NCBI RefSeq assembly: GCF_008369915.1
Contig: NZ_VSRN01000001.1
Location: 2,662,501 to 2,726,500, forward strand
Direction: 5' to 3'
DNA: 64,000 nucleotides
From: Dyadobacter sp. UC 10
GTDB lineage: Bacteria > Bacteroidota > Bacteroidia > Cytophagales > Spirosomataceae
Made by a program: the position numbers and the translations under genes
Part shown: positions 36,850 through 45,500 of the stretch, piece after piece
Layout: every line of letters begins with the position of its first letter
Position numbering within the stretch: the first letter of the stretch is position 1
Notes under the pieces: generated by a model
Database searches by the model: none
What the model saw: only the letters and a program-made list of their open reading frames with translations
What the model was told of the DNA's origin: nothing

Positions 36850-38250
36850 TCAAATTTTTACGCTCTCGTAAAGCGCTGGAATGTGAATGCTTTGAAAGCC
36901 AGCCTTTTCCAGTTTCAATTTAAAGGATATTTGTGTTTCGTATTCTCCATGGACGAGAAACACTTTCTGTACCCTCGAAGGTGTCTGGCAGGATAGAAAG
37001 TCGAGCATTTCATTATAGTCTCCATGCCCGGAAAACGAATCCATGCTTTCCACGTGGCAGCGCACATCGAACTTTTCCCCAAAGATATTGACTTGCTTGT
37101 CGCCGCGTTTCAATGCACCGGCCAGCGTATTCTCGGACGCATAGCCTACCAGCAGGACCGTACAATTTTCGTTGCCGATATTGTTCTTAATATGGTGCTT
37201 GATCCGTCCTGCCTCTGCCATTCCGGATGCGGAAATAATGATACAAGGTTCCGGTTTATCGTTCAAAGCAATCGATTCTGCTACTTCCGACACATAATGC
37301 AAATAGGGAAATGCGAATGCATCTCCGTCTTTTTCAATGTATTCCAGGATTTCCGGATTAAAACATTCTTCGTGTTCCTTCATAATGGCAGTCGCCCGAA
37401 TTGCCAGCGGGCTGTCAATATATACCGGAATGTGTGGTAGCGATCCGGAGCTGTAAAGCTGATCGAGCGCGTAGATCAGCTCCTGTGTACGGTCAATCGC
37501 AAATGCGGGAATGATCAGTTTGCCTCTTCGGTCGACGCAGGTATCTCTCACAATTTTCAGTAAATGCTCCTTCATATCCACTTCCTTCTCGTGGATACGG
37601 TCGCCGTAAGTAGATTCGCAAATGATAATATCCGCCTGTGGGAATGTGTCCGGTTTTTTGAGTATCCGATCTTCCGGCCTGCCGATATCTCCGGTGAAAG
37701 TCAGCTGTTTAAAGGTTCCATTGTCTGGAATAGTAAGATGTACCGCCGCACTTCCCAGCAAATGCGCCGCGTCGGTTAGAAGCACAGCTACCTCTTTGTC
37801 CTCACCCAAATAAAATGTCTGACCATATTTAACGGTTTTAAATAATGTCAATGCGTGCGCTGCATCTTCCGAATCGTACAATTCTTCGAGTAAAGGGCGG
37901 CCCTGGTTTTTCCTGCGGCGGTTGATCCGCTCCAAATCCTTTTCCTGAATATGTGCACTATCCATTAACATAACCGTGCAAAGGTCGGCAGTTGCGGCAG
38001 TGGTATAAATTTCACCTTTGAATCCTTTTTTGACAAGCCGGGGAATGAGTCCGGAGTGGTCAATGTGAGCGTGAGACAGAATCAGGTAGTCGACTTCGGA
38101 GGGCTTAAAACCAAAACTCTGGTTGAATTCGTCTGTCTGGATTCCCTGAAAAAGGCCGCAGTCAAGTAGTATTTTCGTGCCTTTTTCAGTGGTTATCAAA
38201 TGCTTGCTTCCGGTAACGGTACGTGCAGCACCAAAAAATTGAATCAGCAT
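36850..38250 (-). CDS. MBL-fold beta-CASP RNA-processing hydrolase
   Basis: 466 residues of the metallo-beta-lactamase plus beta-CASP class, relatives of CPSF73 and bacterial RNase J-like nucleases. Metal-binding H60-x-H62-x-D64-H65 in LSHAHIDHSG is clear, with AAHLLGSAAVHL, the beta-CASP domain (DRTQELIYAL) and the C-terminal SFSGHGDYNEMLDFL with its histidine. These enzymes cut RNA; the exact substrate of this subgroup is not known to me. The next gene upstream, hpt, starts about 38 nt away on the same strand, so the two may share a transcript. Confidence 0.9.
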   Translation of the reverse strand: MLIQFFGAARTVTGSKHLITTEKGTKILLDCGLFQGIQTDEFNQSFGFKPSEVDYLILSHAHIDHSGLIPRLVKKGFKGEIYTTAATADLCTVMLMDSAHIQEKDLERINRRRKNQGRPLLEELYDSEDAAHALTLFKTVKYGQTFYLGEDKEVAVLLTDAAHLLGSAAVHLTIPDNGTFKQLTFTGDIGRPEDRILKKPDTFPQADIIICESTYGDRIHEKEVDMKEHLLKIVRDTCVDRRGKLIIPAFAIDRTQELIYALDQLYSSGSLPHIPVYIDSPLAIRATAIMKEHEECFNPEILEYIEKDGDAFAFPYLHYVSEVAESIALNDKPEPCIIISASGMAEAGRIKHHIKNNIGNENCTVLLVGYASENTLAGALKRGDKQVNIFGEKFDVRCHVESMDSFSGHGDYNEMLDFLSCQTPSRVQKVFLVHGEYETQISFKLKLEKAGFQSIHIPALYESVKI

Positions 38251-38287
38251 CGGGAAGAGGTTAAGTAGTTAAATAATTGGAAGGATT

Positions 38288-38830
38288 TTACGCGAGAACG
38301 TAAATGGAATCCAGGTTTCTGCCGATACCATCGTAGTCGAGACCATAGCCGACGACAAACTTGTTCTCGATTTCAAAACCTGTATAGCGCATATTAACAG
38401 GTGTTTTGAGTGCTTCCGGTTTGTGAAGTAATGTAGCTATTTCAACCGACTTAGGCGACATCTCCCGGACTTTCATTACCAACTTGGTCATAGTAAGGCC
38501 GGTATCGACAATATCTTCAATAATGATGATGTCCCTGTCTTTTAAGCTTTGATCGAGACCGATAATTTCTTTGACTTCGCCCGTAGACTCGGTTTTAGAA
38601 TAGGAAGAAAAACGGATAAAGGTAATTTCGCAGGACAAATTGATTCTTTTAACCAGCTCACTTGCAAAAAGGAACGCGCCGTTCAAAACAACCAAAAAGA
38701 CAGGACAATGATTTTCGTAATCTTTACTAATCAATGCGGCAAGCTCGGAAATACGGGTTTCGATGGTCGCGGTGGGGATGAATGGGACAAAAGCTTTGTC
38801 GAGAATCTGAATCATATCCGGGGATGTCAT
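38288..38830 (-). CDS. hpt: Hypoxanthine phosphoribosyltransferase
   Basis: Purine salvage enzyme that converts hypoxanthine or guanine with PRPP to IMP or GMP. The PRPP motif IIIIEDIVDTGLTM (acidic pair E105-D106 and D109-T-G) is exact, and the flexible loop region FIRFSSYSKTESTGEV and the base-binding end KFVVGYGLDYDGIGRNL are present. 180 residues, full length. A TACGTTTG box on the minus strand at 38887-38894 is a possible -7 element. A second in-frame ATG five codons in could also be used. Confidence 0.94.
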   Translation of the reverse strand: MTSPDMIQILDKAFVPFIPTATIETRISELAALISKDYENHCPVFLVVLNGAFLFASELVKRINLSCEITFIRFSSYSKTESTGEVKEIIGLDQSLKDRDIIIIEDIVDTGLTMTKLVMKVREMSPKSVEIATLLHKPEALKTPVNMRYTGFEIENKFVVGYGLDYDGIGRNLDSIYVLA

Positions 38831-38886
38831 TTGGGCAATGCTCTGAGGATCAATATTAACTCTTTTTTTAAAAACCGGGCCGATGA

Positions 38887-38894
38887 CAAACGTA
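38887..38894 (-). promoter_or_regulatory. Candidate -7 box of hpt
   Basis: The minus strand reads TACGTTTG, matching TAnnTTTG, about 57 nt before the hpt ATG. No -33 box at the expected distance. Confidence 0.3.
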
Positions 38895-38936
38895 AAATAT
38901 AAATCCGGCGTTAATTAGGACAAGTTTACCCCTGCT

Positions 38937-40160
38937 ATGAAAAGTATCATTAACACCATCATCTTCTGCTGTTTAACTGCAATTTCAATCCAAAACACTT
39001 CCGCTCAATTGTATTCTTCGGCCGAACTGGACAAGAATTACGATATGATCCTGAAAAACCCAAGTGTGCAGATTGAATCGACGGAAGCGATCAATATGCT
39101 TTACAATTATCAGTTTCACGAAGCAGATGCAGAGTTCCGGTGGCTCAAATACCGTTACCCGAAACACCCGATGCCGCACTTTCTGATGGGGCTTGCCGAG
39201 TGGTGGAAAATAGTGCCGAATACCGACAACGAAGCCTACGATAAGACTTTCCTGGCGCAAATGGATTCGACCATTAACCTGGCTGAGGAGCTCTACGACA
39301 ATGAAAAGAACAAAGTAGAGCCGGCATTTTTCCTGGCCGCGGCTTATGCATTCAAAGGCAGATTGTATGCCGAACGTGAAAGCTGGACAAAAGCAGCGTT
39401 TGCCGGAAAAAAATCCCTTAAATATTTTGAGCAATGCAAAGGAAACGGTGATCTGACGCCGGAGTTGCTTTTCGGTGACGGGCTCTATAATTATTACGCG
39501 GAGTGGGTACCCAAAGAATATCCGATCCTGAAACCGATTTTAGCGCTTTTTCCGAAAGGAAACAAAAAGCTGGGCGAGCAGCAATTAGAAAAGGTAGGAA
39601 ACAACGCATTTTACACGAGGGTGGAAGCCAGGTATTTTCTATTGCAGATATATAGCATTGAAAATGAGTACAATAAAGCCTACGAAATGGCGAAATACAT
39701 GTGGCAGACTTATCCCAATAACCCGTATTTTGAGCGGTACTTTTGCAGGACCGCATTTGTAACCGGCAAAATGGGAGAAGCTGAGCGTGCTGCGCAGAAT
39801 ATTATCGACAAAATAAGCAAAGGAATGCCTGGTTATGAAGGCGTGAGTGGTAGAAACGCGGCCTATGTACTTGCTTACTATAATATGAACTACCATCGCA
39901 ACTATGATCTGGCGAGCCAATATTACAAGAAAGCGATCGAGTACTCAACGCAAACCAACTCGATGAATGCGGGATATTACGTTTCGTCGCTTTTGGGTTT
40001 AGGCAAAATTGCTGAAACTAAAAAGGATTACGATGAAGCTTTGAAGTACTATAAACTGGCCGACGATCGTGCGGATAAGAAATCGAGCCAAAATAAGGAA
40101 GCCAAAACCGCGATCGCGAATCTAAAAAAAATGAAACGAGACCAGCGAAGAAAGCGGTGA
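38937..40160 (+). CDS. Secreted tetratricopeptide repeat protein
   Basis: 407 residues with a signal peptide (ISIQNTSAQ) and TPR-like helices throughout (YNYQFHEADAEFRWLKYRYP, RNYDLASQYYKKAIEYS, KKDYDEALKYYKLADDRA). The C-terminus is very basic (KKMKRDQRRKR). It is probably periplasmic and binds other proteins. It stands alone; the convergent M20 peptidase lies beyond a REP-like palindrome. The specific partner is unknown. Confidence 0.8.
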   Translation: MKSIINTIIFCCLTAISIQNTSAQLYSSAELDKNYDMILKNPSVQIESTEAINMLYNYQFHEADAEFRWLKYRYPKHPMPHFLMGLAEWWKIVPNTDNEAYDKTFLAQMDSTINLAEELYDNEKNKVEPAFFLAAAYAFKGRLYAERESWTKAAFAGKKSLKYFEQCKGNGDLTPELLFGDGLYNYYAEWVPKEYPILKPILALFPKGNKKLGEQQLEKVGNNAFYTRVEARYFLLQIYSIENEYNKAYEMAKYMWQTYPNNPYFERYFCRTAFVTGKMGEAERAAQNIIDKISKGMPGYEGVSGRNAAYVLAYYNMNYHRNYDLASQYYKKAIEYSTQTNSMNAGYYVSSLLGLGKIAETKKDYDEALKYYKLADDRADKKSSQNKEAKTAIANLKKMKRDQRRKR

Positions 40161-40200
40161 CCTTTCTATTGCGCTAGGTTGATCAGCCGACCTGATTTTA

Positions 40201-40248
40201 TCAGGCTGAGCGGAGTCGAAGCACGTGCCACTACTCCGCTTAGCTTGA
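40201..40248. repeat. REP-like imperfect palindrome
   Basis: Arms TCAGGCTGAGCGGAGT (40201-40216) and ACTCCGCTTAGCTTGA (40233-40248) match at 14 of 16 positions around a 16-nt loop. The core CTGAGCGGAGTCGAAG resembles a dispersed palindrome I recall from many genomes, Bacteroidota included. It lies between convergent genes. Confidence 0.55.
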
Positions 40249-40255
40249 CAAGTTG

Positions 40256-41617
40256 TCACTTTTTCAACGCTGCATAATGTTTGAAAAACAGCGGAATGGT
40301 CTCAATTCCTTTATAGTAATTGAACAACCCATAGCTTTCGTTTGGCGAATGCAGGGCATCGATATCCAGTCCAAATCCCATCAGAATACTTTTACACCCT
40401 AATTCCTGCTCGAAAAGCGCGACGATAGGGATACTTCCTCCTCCGCGGGTCGGGATTGGTTTTTTACCAAAAGCCTCTTCCATCGCCAGTTCGGCAGCTT
40501 TGTATTCTATTGAATCAGTTGGGGTTACGTAAGGCAGCCCACCGTGATGCGGCGTCACTTTTACCTTCACCGATGCCGGCGCAATCGATTCGAAATGCTT
40601 TGTAAACAGTTCAAGGATTTCATCGTCGGTTTGGTGCGGTACCAGGCGCATCGATATTTTCGCATTTGCCTTCGAAGGTAAAACCGTTTTGGCGCCTTCA
40701 CCAATATACCCTCCCCAGATCCCGTTCACATCCAGCGTCGGGCGGACGGAAGTTCTTTCGATGGTCGAATAGCCTGCCTCTCCATGAATATCATCGATTT
40801 GCAGGTCTTTTTTATATTCATCCAAATCAAAAGGCGCTGCATTTAACGCTTTCCGCTGCTCTGAGGTAAGCTCTTCTACTTTTTCGTAAAACCCTGGAAT
40901 GGTGATGTGACCGTTTTCATCTTTCAGCGACGCGATCATTTCGCACAATACATTAATAGGGTTTGCGACGCCGCCGCCATAAACGCCCGAATGCAGGTCG
41001 CGGTTTGCGCCTGTTACTTCCACTTCCACATATGTCAAGCCGCGCAGGCCGGTCTCGATAGAAGGCACATCGTTCGCGATAATGCTTGTATCGGATATCA
41101 GAATGGTGTCACAGCGAAGCATTTCACGATGTTCTTTTACAAATGTCCCGAGATTGGAAGAGCCTATTTCTTCTTCTCCCTCGATCATGATTTTTACATT
41201 GCAAGCCAGGTTGCCAGTCTCAACCATCATTTCCAGCGCTTTGATATGCATATAAAACTGACCTTTATCATCGCACGCGCCGCGCGCATAGATGCGCTCG
41301 TTTTTGATCACCGGCTCAAAAGGAGGCGAATTCCACAGTTCGTATGGATCGGCGGGCTGCACATCATAATGCCCGTAAATGAGCACAGTAGGCAATTTCG
41401 GATCAATGATCTTTTCGCCGTACACAACCGGATGTCCGGCAGTTTGGTAGATCTCAGCTCTGTCTGCGCCGGCTTTCTGGATGCTGTCCCGCACAAATTC
41501 GGCGGCAGTCAGCATATCGTTTTTGAATTTGGAATCCGCACTCACAGACGGAATGCGCAGTAAATCGAGTAATTCACTTAAAAATCTATCGCGGTTTTCT
41601 TCTATGTAAGTCTGCAT
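40256..41617 (-). CDS. M20-family dipeptidase/carboxypeptidase
   Basis: 453-residue zinc metallopeptidase. IYGHYDVQPADPYELW carries the first metal-binding histidine and its aspartate, ARGACDDKGQ the bridging aspartate, and EGEEEIGS the catalytic glutamate pair. A dimerisation domain interrupts the catalytic domain, and the C-terminal LHSPNESYG supplies the last histidine. It resembles the CNDP-like M20 dipeptidases. No signal peptide, so cytoplasmic. It is transcribed alone, downstream of the plsY terminator. Confidence 0.92.
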   Translation of the reverse strand: MQTYIEENRDRFLSELLDLLRIPSVSADSKFKNDMLTAAEFVRDSIQKAGADRAEIYQTAGHPVVYGEKIIDPKLPTVLIYGHYDVQPADPYELWNSPPFEPVIKNERIYARGACDDKGQFYMHIKALEMMVETGNLACNVKIMIEGEEEIGSSNLGTFVKEHREMLRCDTILISDTSIIANDVPSIETGLRGLTYVEVEVTGANRDLHSGVYGGGVANPINVLCEMIASLKDENGHITIPGFYEKVEELTSEQRKALNAAPFDLDEYKKDLQIDDIHGEAGYSTIERTSVRPTLDVNGIWGGYIGEGAKTVLPSKANAKISMRLVPHQTDDEILELFTKHFESIAPASVKVKVTPHHGGLPYVTPTDSIEYKAAELAMEEAFGKKPIPTRGGGSIPIVALFEQELGCKSILMGFGLDIDALHSPNESYGLFNYYKGIETIPLFFKHYAALKK

Positions 41618-41647
41618 TGCTGTTGATTAAAATGTGGGGACAAGTTA

Positions 41648-41680
41648 AAAAAATAACCCCTAAGGTTTCCCCAGGGGTTA
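41648..41680 (-). terminator. Terminator of plsY
   Basis: Perfect 8-bp stem TAACCCCT (41654-41661) with AGGGGTTA (41673-41680) and an 11-nt loop. The A run on its left gives the U tract on the minus strand, 23 nt after the plsY stop. Confidence 0.88.
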
Positions 41681-41702
41681 GTATTTCTTGGTTTTAAAGA
41701 AC

Positions 41703-42359
41703 CTAAGAGCGGACTGCTGATTTCGATTTTCCGAAAAGATTGACCCGGTTTTCGTTACCGTTTAAGAGTCTTACAATGTTTTTTTGATGCGTAAAAACGA
41801 CCAGAATAAACATGACGAAACCAAATACGACCAGTAGCGGCTCCGGGTGGCCAAACATACCTGCCCAGGAAAGTACCGGGAAAGCCAGTGTCGCCAGAAT
41901 AGAGCTTAGTGAAACGTACTGAGATGCAAGTAGTGTCAGAATAAATATGGTAATGCAAACAGAAGCTAATTCAGGGTGGATCGCCAGGACCATGCCCAGC
42001 AAAGTTGCAATTCCCTTTCCGCCTTTAAAATTTACGAAAACAGGGAAAATATGACCGATAATCGCGATAATCCCGAAAAGGATCTTGTACACGAGCAGCT
42101 CGGTTTCGCCGATTTCATTCATATAAAATAGCATTGAAGCAAGACAGGTAGCTGTCCAGCCTTTCAATACATCGATCAGCATCACGACTGTTCCGGCTCT
42201 TTTGCCCAGCACCCTGAATGTATTGGTAGCACCTGCATTCCCACTTCCCTGCTTGCGTACGTCGATTCCAAAATAACCTATTCCGTACCAGACTGAGCTG
42301 GGTATAGAACCTAACAAATAAGCGGCAACAATTGATACTATTAATAAGGCAACACTCAT
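41703..42359 (-). CDS. plsY: Acyl-phosphate glycerol-3-phosphate acyltransferase
   Basis: Integral membrane enzyme that acylates glycerol-3-phosphate with acyl phosphate in phospholipid synthesis. 218 residues. The three conserved loops are visible: GSIPSSVWYG at the N-terminus, the GSGNAGATNTFRVLG glycine-rich motif, and HIFPVFVNFKGGKGIAT. About five hydrophobic segments. Its partner plsX is not in the window. It stands alone between the large secreted protein gene and the M20 peptidase. Confidence 0.96.
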   Translation of the reverse strand: MSVALLIVSIVAAYLLGSIPSSVWYGIGYFGIDVRKQGSGNAGATNTFRVLGKRAGTVVMLIDVLKGWTATCLASMLFYMNEIGETELLVYKILFGIIAIIGHIFPVFVNFKGGKGIATLLGMVLAIHPELASVCITIFILTLLASQYVSLSSILATLAFPVLSWAGMFGHPEPLLVVFGFVMFILVVFTHQKNIVRLLNGNENRVNLFGKSKSAVRS

Positions 42360-42512
42360 TTTGTATTATTCAATGATAAATTTAAATTACAATCAGTTTT
42401 CTTCAAAAATACGATAGTTAGAGGATTTTCCAAGTAAAAAGTCCGTAAAACTACGATTCTATCACCAAATTTTCAAAGTGTAGCATAAAGTATTGCAATT
42501 ATTAAAATTAGC

Positions 42513-45500
42513 TTAGAATCCTTCTGTTGGCTCTTCTTTTTTCTTCTTTTGCGCTGCCGGTGCGCTCACCGGCTTCTTCTTCGTTGTGCTCTTTACAAGC
42601 TTTGCTTTTTTGATAGCAGGCTGATAAAAATCATCAAACCGGTTCACAAACATATCCTTCTCTTCCGACCCGATTGACACCAATGTCATGTCTTTCGATT
42701 TCACATTTTTAGACTTCGCGGTGATCTGATCATTGAAATCAAGCTGGGAAGAAACCACTCCGAGCTCACCCAGTTTGTAATCGATGTAATACCAGATATC
42801 CGGCGAAGCCTGCAAGTACAAGCTGAATTCATCACCTTCTACACCTCTGCGGATTTCGAGTACACCTTCCATCTGCGCATTAATATTGTTCCGGCCAAAA
42901 TGCGCCACACCGATCGGCCCCTGCGAATAGTAAGCCTGGTGCGTAGGCGACCAGTGCAGATTCACATTGGACAAAACCATCGGAACATCCAGCATAGGGG
43001 AAGCGTCAAAAAGCGGCTTGTAACCCGCAGCAGTCAGTTTGGCATAAGCATCTGTTGCTTTCGGGCCGATTAATGCAGACAATTTTTGATTAAGTTGCTC
43101 AAAATCGTCGTCGGCTGCCGTACTATTCTGCTCTTCCAGGTTCGTTTCCACGATTTTCGCCGCCATTGGCTGGGCGATGGGTTCAAGCGCTGGCATCTTA
43201 AGCAGCAGCATGCTATTAAAGGAATATTTGGCACTATCGACCTGCACTTCCGCACTTCCGACAGATTGAAGCCAATCTGCACCAATGAATTTAAATGGCC
43301 CGGAGAATGTCGCCAGACCGGTTTTATCATCGAAACGCAATGCATTCGCTTCATCGATAAGCCCGTCGGCGCCTGGTGGCGGGGTTACTTTAAATGCTTT
43401 GTTATCCTCGTCATAATTCAATGCACCCTGTGCCAGGTAAATGTCTTCGTCACCGTCAGACTCTTTTGGTGATAAAAAGCTCATGTACATTCCGCGCGCC
43501 TCATTGTAATGCAAGCCGACAGAAAGCGGGATCTCGTGCTCGTTTTTCAGGTCTTTGTTGATTTTAATAGCAACAGTTTCGCCTGGCGACTCCTTATATA
43601 CGATCCACGAGCTCTGAAAATCCTTCCTGAATTTGATAACAGGTTTTACAAAACCGTCCAGTTGCAGCGAAGGCTCGTAGGCGATAAGGTTAATGCCGCC
43701 CTTAAATTGAATGCGCGGCGAAAGGATCAGATTCTCCTCTTCTTTTACGTCAGCCCGCGCGGTAGTATAGTATTTAACCGGACCTGACTGATTGTTATTT
43801 CTGGAACGTTTCCCTTCTTCGCCAGCCCCGATTTCTCTCAACTCAAAATTCTGCATTTTGATGTTGAAAGTATCCTTGCGCGCTGTAATGTATTGATAAG
43901 TAGCAGAACCTTCGAAATGGTTGCGGGAATCAATACGGATATCGGCATCGCGGAGGCGGTGAGCTACATTCAGTGTGTCAATTTCAATGCGCGCCTTTTT
44001 CAGCGGGGCAATCTTACCTTTGCTATCTACACTCACCAAACCTTTGTCCGGGATAATTTTAACGTCGGCGGTTTGTATAAAAGGCACTCCTTTGATATTG
44101 AGGGACACTTTTTCAATGTCATAAAGGGCTTCAGTACCGCTGAAAGTCAGACCTTCCTGCGTAGAATCTGTGGAAGTGTAGGTTGAAGTTTCGCCTATCC
44201 CTTTCATTAAAATCGTCTTCTTATTCATATCCCACTTCGCACTGCCGATCAGCGTTTGATAGGAAGCGGTGGGGATCTGCATACCCGAAGTATCGCTACC
44301 AAAGCCCGATTCGTCGGTCAGAAAATTAGCAATGCCGGTTTTGAAATTGAAATCAATATTGACATTGTTACCCGTCAGCAGCTTTTTGGCAGACTTGGTT
44401 TCGTTGCTATTGATTGCAAACTCTGAACGATTGGCCAGAAATCCGTCCTTATTGAATTTGATATCCGGCGAAGTCAGCTCAGAATCAGCCCTTTTCAGCT
44501 TACCATTTCCATAAAGTCCGGTTGATCTCAGCAGCAAACTTCCTTCGAGATTGGTAGTACCCTGGTGGAAAGCGAATGATTTGCCGGTTGTATTGATGAA
44601 CATACTATCTGCATTCGGGTACCACTTCAATGCAAAATCCTTCAAAGCCACTGCGGGAAAATATCCTTTTCCTATTGTGGCTTCCTTAATACTAGCCACT
44701 TCGCCGGATGCCATTAGAGAATCGGAAGTAAGCAGCACATTTTTTGCTGTCATCGTGGCTGAAAGGTATTTCAGGACCGCTTTTGAATGCAAACCTGAAT
44801 TGTCCATGGTAAGCGTGTCGGTAAATTTGGCCAGTGCTTTTCCCTCATAAAGCTTGATATCCGTCACTGGGGGCTTGTATTCGAAACCGAGCGAATTGTC
44901 CGGCATGCTTTTCAGGATCGTCTGAATCGGCGGAATAATACCATTGGAGTTGAAGGTTCCGTCAAAAATCACATCGCGATTGTCGAGACCGTCCATATCG
45001 ATTTTTGGAATCTTAAAGAATACTTCTCTGGGATAAATAACAGTACCTCGCTCAGGCTGGTCGAAAAATACGGTCATACCATCTTCTACAACCAATCGCG
45101 GGGACTTTTTCACCCCTTTCTGCAAGCCCGACTTGTTTTTAGGATCACTCAGATAAAAGGTACCTCCCTTGTCATATTTCACGTGCCCGCCCACTTCGCC
45201 TTTTTGCCCTTTTGCAAATTTTTCTCTCGGTGTAAATGTGATAGAGTCCGAAGGAGCCACATTTACAAAAAACTGATTATAGTCAAATTTGATATTCTGC
45301 CCGCGAAACTGATAGTTGGAGGCGACCATTTGACCATTTAATGTAAAATTTCGATTCTTGCCAATGATCAGCTTTTTGTCAGAAGGTATCGCGTATATTT
45401 TTAATGAGTCACTTACCACAAACCGGGAAACTCCTAATACAGTAAGCAGTGTATCAGGCATATAGATGGTGGCATTGGCAGTTTGATTGTCGGAAGTATA

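Noticed and set aside
40907-41563. 218-codon plus-strand frame opposite the M20 peptidase
   Set aside because: Antisense to the catalytic domain and histidine/phenylalanine-rich as expected for a shadow frame.
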